From: Erinaceus europaeus
Lineage: Eukaryota > Chordata > Mammalia > Eulipotyphla > Erinaceidae
NCBI RefSeq assembly: GCF_950295315.1
Contig: NC_080165.1
Span: forward strand, 6,105,320-6,169,319
Length of the DNA stretch: 64,000 nucleotides
Direction of reading: 5' to 3'
The notes under the pieces were generated by a model that had not been told where the DNA came from, made no database searches, and worked only from the letters and a program-made list of their open reading frames with translations. Position 1 is the stretch's first letter. Each line of letters opens with the position of its first letter. Positions 1 through 10,339 of the stretch are shown piece after piece. Both the position numbers and the translations under genes were made by a program.

Positions 1-660
1 CCGTGTCCTCTGGATAAACGCTTGAGGGTGGTATTGCTAGATCATAAGGTACTTTCATTTCTATTTGTTCCAGGACTCTGCAGACAGTCTTAAAGAAGAC
101 TTTTTGGATAAGACTAGGTAGGAAGTTTTAAAATCAGTGAGATCCTGAAAAGTGAGTGAGTCGTAAATGTCCAGCGCTATCACTTGAAATTTCTTCATAT
201 TCGTTAAAGTCTATTTCTTCTCATTTCAACTGCAAGTATCCTTAGCCACTTACTGGACTTCTTCCCTCTTACCCATCTAAATCTTTATATGTTTATGGTC
301 CCACAGCCGAACGTTTAGACGTTTCCATCCTGCTGTATCCCAGTATCATGTAGTATTCTTTGGTGACTAAAAATAGCAGAGCACACACCGTTTTTTGTTT
401 TATTTTTCCCCCCCTAGAGGTCTAACTATTTTCACATGCTCTGTGATGCTATCTCAAACAGGACTTAAAGTCACTTGACAGGAATTTGCATAGAATCCAC
501 ACGACTCTGTGTTTCTGTTTTTGTGTCAGGGTCTTTGAATTCCCCCATTGGTGAGGTCTCCAACCATGTGTCCACTCAACTTGATACTGCCTCCAGGTTC
601 TAGGATCTCTTCTTCACTGGGAGATTTGTTTCAGGCCACTATAAAAATTTTAACCTCCAA
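1..660. other. No recognisable gene or repeat
   Basis: Ordinary AT-leaning sequence. I see no splice-flanked open frame, no tRNA-like head and no A-tail. It may be unique intergenic or intronic DNA. Confidence 0.5.
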
Positions 661-690
661 TACACACACACACACAGAGAGAGAGAAAGA
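661..690. repeat. Short (CA)n/(GA)n simple repeat
   Basis: A few CA dinucleotides run directly into GA-rich sequence. It is short and probably not a useful variable locus. Confidence 0.8.
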
Positions 691-1156
691 AATGAGGCAG
701 AGAAAGCAAGAGTGGATTACCACATATTTGAACATAACAATGCTCACTGGTGCAGGAGCATCAACTCCTGAGTACGGCTTTTGCCCGACTGACAAAAACG
801 GCCATTTCCTGGTCAATCCTTGAAAATGGTCTATGTGCACCTGAAAAGAACGTGTTTTCTCTGGGGGTAGGGGAGAATTAAAAGTTCTGAATGCATCTGT
901 CAAGTTCCTTGTGTCTCGGACTGCACTGAAGGCCTCTATGTCCTTGTGGATTTTTTGTGTCCTGATGATCTGTCTCTTGCTGTGAGTGTTGTGGGGAGGT
1001 CTCCAGCTAACACTGTGCTGCTGCCCGTGTCTCCATTAAGGCCAGTTAGTGCTTTTCCCCTTAATACATCCGGGTGCAGGTATATTGGGAGCATTTATGG
1101 TTCTGCTTATAGCCATGGTTATTCTGACCAGTACATAGCGTCCATATCGGTCAACT
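691..1156. other. No recognisable gene or repeat
   Basis: I see no element boundary or gene signal in this stretch. Confidence 0.45.
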
Positions 1157-1391
1157 TTTCTTTTTTTTTTCCCCCTCCCTCCAGGGTTATTGCTGGGGCT
1201 CGGTGCCTGCACCATGAATCCACGGCTCCTGGAGGCCATTTTTCCCCCTTTTGTTGCCCTTGTTGTTGTAGCCTCGTTGTGGTTGTTATTATTACCATTG
1301 TTGATGTTTTTCGTTGTTGGACAGGACAGAGAGAAATGGAGAGAGGAGGGGAAGGCAGAGAGGGGGAGAGAAAGACAGACACCTGCAGACT
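1157..1391 (-). mobile_element. SINE-A, minus strand, long form, lacking its tRNA head
   Basis: Reading leftwards, the copy has the body, the CAACAA-type region, the extra long-form segment ending near AACCCTGGAGG and a poly-A tail (the T-run at 1157-1170). It stops abruptly at the conserved ACCTGCAGAC site, so the tRNA-like head with the Pol III promoter is missing. It abuts SINE-C directly. Confidence 0.85.
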
Positions 1392-1547
1392 AGGAGTGGG
1401 AGATAGCATAATGGTGAGGCAAAAGGCTTTCATGCCTCAGGCTCCAAAGTCCCAGGTTCAATCCCATTGCACCACCATAAGCCAGAGCTGATCAGGGCTC
1501 TGATATCTCCCTCTGTATAACTCTCTCTCATTAAAGAAAAACAACTA
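1392..1547 (+). mobile_element. SINE-C, plus strand
   Basis: The head is recognisable from GATAGCATAATGG, followed by the B-box-like CCAGGTTCAATCCCAT and CACCACCATAAGCCAGAGCTG. It ends in a short CT-rich stretch and ATTAAAGAAAAA. It is fused end to end with a headless SINE-A on the other strand. Confidence 0.85.
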
Positions 1548-1667
1548 AGATACCTTTTACAAAATAAAACAGGAAAACTTTGGTCCCCACACATAATAAG
1601 TGAATTACATAAAACAGTAAGAGATTCTAGAGCAATTATTCCCCAAAGACTAGTGAAAGTTGCCCTG

Positions 1668-1755
1668 AAGGCAGTTGGGCAGTAGCATAGCAGGTTAAGC
1701 ATACATGACACAAAGTGCAAGGACCAGCATAAGGATCCGGGTGCCATCCAGCTGC
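1668..1755 (+). mobile_element. SINE-A head fragment, plus strand, 3' truncated
   Basis: Only the tRNA-like part is present: GGGCAGTAGCATAGCAGGTT and the AAGTGCAAGGACCAGCATAA block. The body and tail are absent, which is unusual for insertion by target-primed reverse transcription, so it was probably cut by a later deletion. Confidence 0.7.
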
Positions 1756-2370
1756 CAACAGCTGTGTAAAACACAATTTGGGACAAAATCAAGAAGCTAA
1801 TCCCCCGAGGAGGTAGAGAGGCTGACCAAGGAATGTCACCCCTATATAAAAAATGAATTATTCAGTCTCCCCATGACAAAGACAAGAATTTCTCTTGAGG
1901 CTAGGAATGTTGAACTAGTTCATTCTTTGGCCCTGCCCTGTGGTTTACCCTGGTCTAATGCACCCTTAAAAGGGCAAAATGAAGTAACACAGTTTCTCTT
2001 CGTAATCCTCAACCCCGGCTTTGAAACCTGGCTTCTAGGGAGAAACCTGTCAAACAAGAAATGCTACTAAGTGGTAAGATGTTCAAACATGCACTTGCTC
2101 AGGAGAAAGTAAAAACTGTCTTGGGAAATGAAAGAGAGAGCCTGTGGTTTTGTTTGTTTTTCGACAGAGAAACTCTACAATAGAAGACTTTCTTTTGTTC
2201 AGCACCCTGCACACACCTGTCAGGTAACTTTGCATCAAGTTCTCATTTCCAAAGGGAAACCACGGTTTTATCAGCGAATGTTGCATCACTTCTCACTGAA
2301 AAGAGAAAAACACGCTCCTGGATGTGAAAATGGTGAATAGAAATCCTTTCTTTCTCCTTTTTTAAAATTT
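1756..2370. other. No recognisable gene or repeat
   Basis: No clear element or gene signal. Confidence 0.45.
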
Positions 2371-2371
2371 C

Positions 2372-2513
2372 CTTTGATTGATTTTTATTTATTTTACCAG
2401 ACCACTTCTCAGCTCTGGCTCATGGTGGTACCGAGGATCGAACCTGGGAGCTTCGGTGCCTCAGGCATAAAAGTCACTTTGTATAACCATTAAGCCGTTT
2501 CCCCAGCCCCCTG
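2372..2513 (-). mobile_element. SINE-C, minus strand
   Basis: Reverse-strand copy with the CAGCTCTGGCTCATGGTGGT segment and TGCATAACCATTATGC-like head (diverged). The A-tail shows as the T-rich stretch at its left. Confidence 0.8.
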
Positions 2514-2582
2514 AAATCCTTTTTTTCTTGAAGAGGGAGACAGTAGCCTTACAATATCACTGTAAGAAATGTGTGCGGGGGG

Positions 2583-2842
2583 AGGGGGAGGGCGGGTAGT
2601 GTAGCGGGTTAAGCGCACAAGGACTGGCGTAAGGACCCCGGTTCGAGCCCCCGGCTCCCCACCTGCAGGGGAGTCGCTTCACAGGCGGTGAAGCAGGTCT
2701 GCAGGTGTCTGTCTTTCTCTCCCCCTCTCTGTCTCCCCTCCTCTCTCCATTTCTCTCTGTCCTAGCCAACAACGAAGACACCAACAATAATAAAACAACA
2801 ATGGCAACAGAAGGGAAAATAAATAAATATTTTTTTTAAAGG
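2583..2842 (+). mobile_element. SINE-A, plus strand
   Basis: Near-complete copy. The A-box-like region GTAGTGTAGCGGGTTAAG and B-box GGTTCGAGCCCCC are clear, followed by the GCAGGTCTGCAGGTGTCTG body and an AATAAATA tail. There is a small deletion between the two promoter boxes. Confidence 0.9.
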
Positions 2843-3045
2843 AAAGAAACGTGCCGGTGGTGTTAATAAATTTGAGATGTTTGTTGGTGTGTTCAAAGGA
2901 AGAGCACATTCAGAAGAGCTGAGTGGGATTAGGACACTAATAACTGAAGTGGACCAGAAGCTAGAAAGAAGAAGTTGATAATATTAAAAGGGGACTGATT
3001 TTCCTGTGAGCTTACACAACTGCTTTTCATTTGCAGGTTAACAGA

Positions 3046-3064
3046 TTAAAAAAAAAAAAAAAAA
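3046..3064. repeat. Poly-A run
   Basis: About 19 A residues, with no clear retroelement attached upstream. Confidence 0.85.
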
Positions 3065-4009
3065 CAGAAGCAAAAGACTGACCTGTGGTCGGCTGCACTA
3101 ATCAGGACAAGCTCAAGTGGTTCTTTAAGGCCGAGGGGCTCATTTACTGGACTGTGGTTACCGAGGCCCCTTGCCACATCTTCCCGAGACAAGTATCAGC
3201 ACATTTTATCTTCAGCCAAACCATATATCCTGTTCCACCATAGGGACTGCGGTACCCAGGTTCCCTCAGTGCTGCCACCTGCCTCTTTGAGAACTTGCGT
3301 GTTTGGATAACTTAAAGCCTTTCGAGCCATTTGCCTATCGATGTATTTTCCACTTACACTGAAAATCAAATTGTTCTGTCTGATGGCTTGCAGCGCTCTA
3401 AGATCTGGAGGGTTTAACGCCACACCTTCCTATTTGTACGGCCCTCACCACACCCACCACTCACGCTGCACCTGCCATCACACTGTCAGAATGGTCACCT
3501 GGCCCCTTCCTTCCACACACCTTCTACTTTCTCTCTTGTAGCCAACGTGCTTCCCCCCCCCCCTTTTAAATAGTCTAAAAAATGTTTTTGTCTTATGTCG
3601 TCAGTGTTCTTTGATTGTTGATATTCCAGATATGGACAGAACCATCAAGAAGTCATCGTTCATTTCCTGGCTTGTTTTCTTGAGGACAGCCAACCTCAAG
3701 TTTCATCCGCACGATCTCAAAAGACACGCTTCATCTTCTTTACTATATCTTTTCTTCATTGTCTTCTTGAATGTCTAACTACGACTCATTTGAGTCTATG
3801 TGCCTCAACTTCTTTATGGAGAATAACAGTTCCTGCCTTTTTTCTCTGTGTTATTGAAATACTTTGCTCCAGAGTCTCACTGAATCTGTGTGAAGGTCTT
3901 TTGCCCCTTTCCCTTCTTTTCCCTCCCCGCCCCCTCCTCTTCCCTTCTTGTCTCTGGGCCTTCATCCCTCCAAGTTGACTTTTTACCCACCCACTCCCCC
4001 CACCCCAAT
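3065..4009. other. No recognisable gene or repeat
   Basis: Mostly unique-looking sequence with a C-run near 3553 and a pyrimidine-rich stretch near 3900-3960. No gene supported. Confidence 0.45.
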
Positions 4010-4130
4010 GCCCAGAGAAAGACAGAAGGAGACAGAAGAGAGAGGCCACAGATATCAAAGCTTCCTTCAGTACAGTGGGCCCTGGACTCAAACCTGGGTC
4101 ATGTAAGTGAAGTATCTTGACAACTTTGTC
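4010..4130 (-). mobile_element. SINE-D fragment, minus strand
   Basis: Matches the other SINE-D copies through AAGCTTCCTTCAGTACAGTG and CAAACCTGGGTC. The B-box lies in the second block. The element is diverged and looks older than the A and B families. Confidence 0.6.
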
Positions 4131-4212
4131 ATAAGATCTTTCTTGATTCTGTTCATTTTGGATAAGACACAGAGACATGTAATCATTTTGATGTTTGTGT
4201 AGTATATATATT

Positions 4213-4300
4213 TTTAAAATATTTATGTATTTATTTTAATTTGATAGGACAGAGATAAATTGAGAGGGAAAGAGATAATAGAGAGGAAGAAAGAGAGAGT
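4213..4300 (-). mobile_element. SINE-B 3' part, minus strand
   Basis: The tail and CT-rich 3' half are present (read on the minus strand), but the tRNA-like head is missing. A 5'-truncated insertion is the simplest reading. Confidence 0.6.
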
Positions 4301-4935
4301 ACCACCAAGATAATTCTGGTCCATACTTTCAGTGGAGAAGACATGATAAAAGGAAGGTAAAAAAGAGATAAAAAGAGGTATCTGAACTCCGACTCCATCA
4401 GGACCAGGAGAGAGGAGAGGGGCAAGGGAGGGGCATTTGGATGTAGTGATGGGTTTATGTGTGACTTGGAAAGGAAGAGAAGATGGGATCTTTAAAAAAC
4501 GGGAAAATCAGGGGGCCGGGTGGTGGTGCATCTGGTTGAGCGCACATGCTACAGTGCACGAGGACCTGGGTTCGAGCCCCCGGTCCCCACCTGCAGGGGG
4601 AAAGCTTTGAGAGTTGTGAAGCAGGGATGCATTTATATTTCTGTCTCTCTCCCTCTCTAGCTTCCCTCCTCCTCTCAATTTCTGGCTGTCTCTATTCAAT
4701 AGATTAATAAAGATAATAAAAAAATTTTAAAGGGAAAATCTATACAAATATAGACAGACAGTTGTAGAAATAATAGCCAACCCATATCTGTAACCTTGGG
4801 AGAACGACTGTGGCTTCCAGTAGAGGGATTAGGGATTCAGAACTCTGGTGGTGGGAGCTCTGGTGTGGAGTCGCATCCCTGTTATCTTGTAATTTTGTGA
4901 ATCAATGTTGAATCACTAATAAAAGACATTAAAAA
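4301..4935 (+). mobile_element. L1-like 3' end, interrupted by SINE-B
   Basis: Two blocks, 4301-4500 and 4732-4935, align with a similar stretch at 55785-56400, including the CAGAACTCTGGTGGTGGGA block and the TTGAATCACTAATAAAA end. A SINE-B with its own TSD sits between them. No coding part of the LINE remains. Assignment to L1 rests on tail structure and on similarity among copies in this window. Confidence 0.6.
4510..4731 (+). mobile_element. SINE-B, plus strand, with TSD
   Basis: Full-length copy with head GGTGGTGGTGCATCTGGTTG, B-box GGTTCGAGCCCCC and an AATAAAGATAAT tail. A 9-bp duplication GGGAAAATC flanks it (4501-4509 and 4732-4740). It lies inside an L1-like 3' end and is therefore the younger of the two. 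Confidence 0.9.
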
Positions 4936-4939
4936 CCAG

Positions 4940-5080
4940 GCGGGGATAAATAGCATTATGGTGATGCAAAGAAACTCTCATGCCTGAGGCTTCAAAGTCC
5001 CAGGTTCAGTCCCTCACACCACCATAAGCCAGAGCTGATCAGTGTCCAGGTAAAAAAAAAAAAAATTAAAAATAAATCAA
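4940..5080 (+). mobile_element. SINE-C, plus strand
   Basis: Head AAATAGCATTATGGTGATGC, B-box-like CCCAGGTTCAGTCCCT, then CACCACCATAAGCCAGAGCTG and poly-A. Confidence 0.85.
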
Positions 5081-5296
5081 TAAATAAATATCCAAATGGC
5101 AACAGAAAGAAAGAAAGAGAGAAAAAGAGTGAGAAAGGGAATCACGTACAGCAGAATTCCACCAGTCATGAAACTTGCCGACTCATTGTTCTCACAATAC
5201 TGTGCATTTCCAGCATGTCCTGTTTTTCTGCCTTTCATTTTCATGATCTGTTTTGCAGTGACTAACTAGGCACCGAGGACATAATTTTGTGTGAGC

Positions 5297-5478
5297 CCCC
5301 ACCCCCCACTCCGGGGCTCTGTGCTCTATGAATCCACTGTTCCTGGTGGCCATTTTTTCCATGTTATTGGACAGGACAGAGAGAAATTTAGAGAGAAGGG
5401 GGAGATAGAGAAGGAGAGAGAAAGATAGACACCTGCAGACTTGCTTCACTGCTTTCGAAGTGACCCCCCCCACACACA
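5297..5478 (-). mobile_element. SINE-A fragment, minus strand
   Basis: The long-form segment (CTATGAATCCACTG, GGCCATTTTT) and the GACAGAGAGAAA body are clear. The CAACAA-rich middle is deleted and the head ends in a C-run next to (CA)n. Confidence 0.75.
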
Positions 5479-5494
5479 CACACACACACACACT
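5469..5494. repeat. (CA)n microsatellite
   Basis: About 12 CA units at the broken end of a SINE-A copy. Confidence 0.85.
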
Positions 5495-5499
5495 CGCCC

Positions 5500-6437
5500 C
5501 CACCGCCCTGGACATAATTTATCTCCAAAGTTGTGGACCCTGCTCATCGAACAGACAATTTGCAAAATAAATCAGAAGCAACGGTGATGAAAGAATACAG
5601 AGTAAGCTGCTGAGGAGTTCTCTCTGCCTCCTCCCCGCCTCTGTCTGCTGGACCTCTCTAGTCACTGGGTGGCAGCTGGCTTCTCTCGGCCTCCTGCCTG
5701 CTACTTTCTCGGTGGTGAACGTTTCAGTAAAGATCCCCCTCGGTTTCCTTCTATGCTTTGCACACTGGGAGATCTTTCCCAGACCCTCAGGGCACTTCAC
5801 ACAACCCCAGTCCCCTCTGTGGAGTGACTCTGGCTGCCATGGTCCCCCTGCTGTCCACGGCTCACATATGGTGAGGTGCAGCATCCTGGGGGAACTGTCT
5901 CCGGTCTGAAGAGTTTTCTGTCTCTCTCTGTAATGTCTGCAACTATTGAAGACAATAGTCCCCTTTCCTACATCTTATTTCACCCTCCTTTTTTTTTTAA
6001 GTTGGGTCATTGCTGGAATTGTCTCTTCAGTTTCGTTTCAGGATGTTTTTAGATAGCTTTGATCTCTTCAGTACAGAACTCCTGCTCCTGCATTTCTCTC
6101 CTAATTTCACGTTGTCCGTGTTGTCGTTTCTGTATCAGTGCACAGCTCACTGCTTTCCTTCACAATAATTTCACAATGATCTAAATTTGTGCATGGTGAG
6201 ACCCCTTGTGTTTATGATTCTGGGGAGGAATTTCCTTTCTCATTCTATCACCAAATTTAACTTTTTTGGGGTTTTTTTTGTATTTTCTTTGTTTTGTTTG
6301 ATACTGCAGTTGTTGATTGGAAGTCGAACTTGTTTTTCAGGACTTTGTATACAGGATGGGGGAGGATAGGGATTGGCCTATCTGGGAATTAGTGGGCAAT
6401 TTTTCAATCTCTGGGTGGGAAAGATTAACCTGACTAT
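5500..6437. other. No recognisable gene or repeat
   Basis: No element head or tail and no convincing exon seen. Some open frames occur but have no protein-like composition that I recognise. Confidence 0.45.
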
Positions 6438-6454
6438 GAAAAATGAACTATCGG

Positions 6455-6747
6455 GAGTCGGGCTGTAGCGCAGCAGGTTAAGCGCAGGTGGTGCGAAGTG
6501 CAAGGATCAGCGTAAGGATCCTGGTTCAAGCCCCGGGCTCCCCACCTGCAGGGGAGTCGCTTCACAGACAGTGAAGCAGGTCTGCAGGTGTCTATCTTTC
6601 TCTCCCCCTCTCTGTCTTCCCCTCCTCTCTCCATTTCTCTCTGTCCTATCCAACAACGACAACAATAATAACTACAATAAAACAACAAGGGCAACAAAAG
6701 GGAATAAATATTTTTAAAAAAAGAAAAGAAAAGAAAGAAAAAGAAAA
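6455..6747 (+). mobile_element. SINE-A, plus strand, with 17-bp TSD
   Basis: Complete copy: GGGAGTCGGGCTGTAGCGCA head, B-box GGTTCAAGCCCC, CAACAA-rich region, then AAATA and an A/G-rich tail. A perfect 17-bp direct repeat starting GAAAAATGAACT flanks it (6438-6454 and 6748-6764), the mark of target-primed insertion. The high intactness suggests a recent event. Confidence 0.93.
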
Positions 6748-6764
6748 GAAAAATGAACTATCGG

Positions 6765-6965
6765 ACCAGGTGGTGGCGCACCTGGTTGAGGGCACACATG
6801 ACAGGGCGCAAGGACCCAGGTTCAAGCCCCTGGTCCCCACCTGTAGGAGGAAAGGTTCACAAGTGGTGCAGCAAGGCTGCAGGTCTCTCTCTCTCTCCCT
6901 GTCTATCTCTTCCTTTCCCCTCTCAATTCCACTGTCTCTGTCCAATAATAAAATAAAATCATTAT
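6765..6965 (+). mobile_element. SINE-B, plus strand
   Basis: Head CCAGGTGGTGGCGCACCTGG, B-box GGTTCAAGCCCC, CT-rich body and CCAATAATAAAATAAAATC tail. It starts directly after the right TSD of the preceding SINE-A. Confidence 0.9.
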
Positions 6966-7148
6966 TTTTTAACATGAAATGTCAGCTATCTCACTGTCCC
7001 CTCTCCTTTTATAATCAGCTGTCTGAGCTCTTGGGCCGCGGCCCCTAGATTCTTTTCAACGGAGGATCTCTGCCGTCATGGATGGTTGGATCTGAGACAG
7101 CCCTGCCTGGGTGACTTGGGGGGTGGGCTAGGATGGGGGTCCTCCACC

Positions 7149-7343
7149 TTCTTCTTCTAGCATTTGCCCTTCTTCTGTAGCCAGTCAACAGCGTCAGGTT
7201 GAAAGCTGTCAGGAGCTGCTTGTTGCTGGCTTTGAAAGTGACTGGGATCCATGTGGATTCAGTCGGCTAGGAAGGATCCTCAGTTTCCCCAATGAATGGG
7301 TACTCACGGGATGCACCACGAGAAGGTCGATCCAATGCAGCCC
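7149..7343 (-). mobile_element. Short non-autonomous element with Vingi 3' tail, copy 1
   Basis: Read on the minus strand, the last ~45 bp (ending GGGCAAA..GCTAGAAGAAGAA) match the 3' end of the Vingi copies at 50617, 58480 and 63726. The remaining ~145 bp match none of the Vingi 3' sequence here but match copy 2 (16780-16975) with about seven mismatches by eye. Imperfect flanking repeats (around 7140-7148 and 7345-7353, TCCTCCACC versus TCCTACACT) may be a decayed TSD. No reading frame is expected. Confidence 0.75.
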
Positions 7344-7864
7344 ATCCTACACTGAGGGAATTCTCCCTCCACCACCTCCACCCCTTCCCTCTACCAGGCC
7401 AAACTACAAGGCAGATTTTTTGGCTTGTGGGGGCACCTAGCTTCATTTCTTTGCTGTCAGGGAGCTTGCTGTGTTCCCAAACGCAGGGATTTTTTTTTTT
7501 TTTTTTTGTAGTCAACATTCCCCTCTGCTGGACAGACTTTGGAACTGCTGCTGTGGGAACTGCTGGCTTTTTCTGTAGCCCATGGGCAAAGGAACTCCAG
7601 CTGCCATCCACCATGAGCTCCAACAGATGGGGACGAGATCCTGCTCCCAGTGGCCCACAGCCTCCTTATCCCAGGGGCTCAGCAGGGGCCTGAGAAGCCA
7701 AGCTCATCCCGCCCTCTCCCTGTCTGGCCTGTGACTCCCCCTCCGTTCCTTTCCTTTATGGAAACAGCAGTGACATCTCCGACCTCCTCTACCCTGCTCT
7801 GTGGACACCGTGGGCCCAAGGCTCCCTCTGTCATCGTGACCCCGGGAGGGCGTCCTTCCCAGTG
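7344..7864. other. No recognisable gene or repeat
   Basis: GC-moderate sequence with a T-run at 7492-7507. Several open frames, none recognisable as a known protein. Confidence 0.45.
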
Positions 7865-7939
7865 GAAGGAAGGGAACACACAGCTCTGGTGGTGGGAACC
7901 CGATGGAATTATAACCCAAATATCTTGCAGTTTTATTTT

Positions 7940-8091
7940 TTTTTTAAGATTTTATTTATTGATTCATGAGAAATGATAGGAGAGAGAGAAAAAAAAAAAT
8001 AAGACATCACTCTGGTACTACTGGGGATTGAACTCAGGACCTCATGCTTGAGAGTCCAAAACCTTATCCACTGTGCCACCTCCTGAACCAC
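7940..8091 (-). mobile_element. SINE-E, minus strand
   Basis: A tRNA-like head on the minus strand: GGTGGCACAGTGGATAAGG with a B-box-like GAGTTCAATCCCC. Only one clear copy is present in this window, so the family label is tentative. It lies in an L1-like 3' end and is itself followed by SINE-A. Confidence 0.55.
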
Positions 8092-8439
8092 AATTTTTTT
8101 TTCCTCCAGGGTTATTGCTGGGCTCGGTGCCTGCACCATGAATCCACGGCTCCTGGAGGCCATTTTTCCCCCTTTTGTTGCCCTTGTTGTTGTAGCCTCG
8201 TTCTGGTTATTATTATTGCCATTGTTGATGTTGTTTGTGGTTGGATAGGACAGAGAGAAATGGAGAGAGGAGGGGAAGACAGAGAGGGGGAGAGAAAGAC
8301 AGACACCTGCAGACCTGCTTCACCGCCTAGGAAGCGACTCCCCTGCAGGTGGGGAGCCGGGGCCTCGAACCGGGATCCTTATGCCGGTCCTTATGCTTTG
8401 TGCCACATGCACTTAACCCGCTGCGCTACCGCCCGACCC
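8092..8439 (-). mobile_element. SINE-A long form, minus strand, with TSD
   Basis: Full-length long form: poly-A (T-run at left), AACCCTGGAGG segment, CAACAA region, body and head. A perfect 10-bp repeat CCTGAACCAC flanks it (8082-8091 and 8440-8449). Because the repeat lies at the SINE-E end, the order of insertion is L1-like, then SINE-E, then SINE-A. Confidence 0.92.
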
Positions 8440-8534
8440 CCTGAACCACGATTTTTATAAATCAATATTAAGTCACTAATAAAAAATTTTAAAAAAAAAC
8501 CGAATGTTGATGTTTAGCATGGAAGAGGCGTCAA

Positions 8535-8672
8535 GCCCTTGGTTGGTTTCACAAGCAGTGAAGCAGGGCTGCAGGTGTCTGTCTCTCTCCTTCCCTATTC
8601 CCCTCTCCCCTCTCAATTTCTCTCTGTCTCTACCCAATAATAAATAAGTAATAAAAGCATTTTAAAATGTAT
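8535..8672 (+). mobile_element. SINE-B, plus strand, 5' truncated
   Basis: Starts near CACAAGCAGTGAAGCAGG, i.e. after the head, and continues to CCCAATAATAAATAAGTAA. Confidence 0.75.
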
Positions 8673-8916
8673 TCACACCCTGCTATTGCATTATCCTGTC
8701 CTGATAAATGAAACTGAGAGAGAATGAAGCCCCCCCCCCCCATCCTGTTGCTTCTGTGGCTTCTTTGCTCGGCTGCTAGTCAGAGAAACATTGTAGAAAA
8801 TGTATCTTGCTGCCTCATGCGTATCCACATGTCCCTTTTCAGACTTTTCCTAAAGTTCTAACAGCAGAGTGGAGACTAGAGCTTAGGTTTCAAACTCAAA
8901 CCCATGAGGTTGTAGG

Positions 8917-9420
8917 TTGTTGTGACCTCAACAGGAGTTTGGGACTATTAGCATCCGAATGACAGCAGCCTGAGGACCTGCTTCGGAGAAGGGTAGGTAT
9001 AAAGCAAGGACTGGGAGCAGCAGCTCTCTCTAGCCACTGCGGCTTCTCCTGGTCAGAAGCATCTCGACAGAGGTGCACCAGGTTCCGCCATGGCTACTTC
9101 TCCTGGGACCTGAACACTTGCGATTCTGCTGGCCAGTAAACTTTTAGACCCTCTACAGCTATGAGCAACCTCTACTTCAGCTGATAACTGTTTATCTTAC
9201 GGGACTAAACTTTCGATAGCTATACTCAGATTTTATGGACCTAGCGGATTCTTTTTTATTTTTAGTTCCTTTTTGTTTCCCTTGTTGTTTTTTGGTTGTA
9301 GTTATGATTGATGTCATTGATGACGATTGCTTATTTTGCCTTTCACCTGTTTCACCCTAATAAACCTTGAATTGTTTAAACCTGTTCCCAGCTTCCCGCT
9401 GTGAATCCTTTCACACACCA
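8917..9420 (+). mobile_element. Possible LTR-like sequence
   Basis: About 500 bp with an AATAAA signal near 9360 and a composition unlike its flanks. I found no TSD and no second copy in this window, so this is a weak call based on the signal and possible TG...CA ends. Confidence 0.25.
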
Positions 9421-9462
9421 CAGTAGCCCCCACCAAACTCTTTTAGGTTAAATAACAACAAT

Positions 9463-10137
9463 AGGTACATTGTGTACTGTGTGCTATGTGCTAGGTACTG
9501 TGTGCAGTGCACTGGGTACTGTGCTCTGGGTACTGTGTGCAGTGCTCTGGGTACTGTGTGCAGTGTACTGGGTACTGTGTGCAGTGTACTGGGTACTTTG
9601 TGCAGTGCACTGGGTACTGTGTGCAGTGTGCTGGGTACTGTGTGCTGGGTACTGGGTACTGTGTGCAGTGCACTGGGTACTGTGTGCTGTGCTCTGGGTA
9701 CAGTGTGCAGTGCATTGGGTACTGTGTGCTGTGCTCTGGGTACTGTGTGCAGTGCACTGGGTACTGTGTGCAGTGCACTGGGTACTGTGTGCTGTGCGCT
9801 GGGTACTGTGTGCTGTGTTCTGGGTACAGTGTGCAGTGCACTGGGTACTGTGTGCTGTGCTCTGGGTACTGTGTGCAGTGTACTGGGTACTGTGTGAAGT
9901 GCACTGGGTACTGTGTGCTGTGCGCTGGGTACTGTGTGCAGTGTACTGGGTACTGTGTGCTGTGCGCTGGGTACTGTGTGCTGGGTGCTGGGTACTGTGC
10001 TGTGCGCTGGGTACTGTGTGCTGGGTGCTGTGTTCTGTGTGCTGGGTGCTGTGTGCTGTGCGCTGGGTACTGTGTGCGATGCGCTGGGTGCTGTGCGCTG
10101 GGTACTGTGTGTTGTGCGCTGGGTGCTGTGGACTGTG
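9463..10137. repeat. 21-bp minisatellite
   Basis: About 30 tandem units of consensus GGGTACTGTGTGCAGTGCACT. Units vary at a few sites (GCAGTGCACT, GCTGTGCGCT, GCAGTGTACT), and the right end drifts to shorter units such as GGGTGCTGTGTGCT. Because 21 is divisible by three, several frames stay open on both strands and encode repeats such as VLCAVHW; there is no reason to think they are genes. Confidence 0.97.
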
Positions 10138-10165
10138 AAGCACTGGAGCAGGTGAACCGCCTCTC

Positions 10166-10246
10166 CGAAGATGCCTGCTTGTCAGCTTGTCTGTCTGCTT
10201 GTCTTTCGGCTTGTTGGCTTGTCCGCTTGTCTGTCTGTCTGCTTGC
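10166..10246. repeat. Degenerate CTTGTCTG-type simple repeat
   Basis: About ten imperfect units of GCTTGTCTG, just downstream of the minisatellite. Confidence 0.75.
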
Positions 10247-10339
10247 CGGGATGAGCTGCCCCCAGCTCTGAGTGACCTCTTCAAGCTCTTCTTGAAAATA
10301 AGTAAACAGGATGCATTTCTAACTGCAGCTTTCTCTTCA

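Larger units (their letters stand above)
7865..8495 (+). mobile_element. L1-like 3' end split by two SINEs
   Basis: The left block has CAGCTCTGGTGGTGGGAACC. After the two SINEs the right block has AAATCAATATTAAGTCACTA and AATAAAAAATT. Together they resemble the 3' ends at 4732-4935 and 56280-56400. The coding part is absent. Confidence 0.6.

Noticed and set aside
1036..1491. Frames reading MERGGEDREGERKTD-like peptides, also at many other sites
   Set aside because: This peptide is the translated SINE-A body and recurs wherever a SINE-A copy lies.
6455..6560. SINE heads as tRNA genes
   Set aside because: They have A and B boxes but no acceptor stem closure or proper anticodon arm, and continue into SINE bodies and tails.
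9470..10284. Cys/Trp/Val-rich and His/Thr/Ser-rich frames up to 266 codons
   Set aside because: By-products of a 21-bp tandem repeat.
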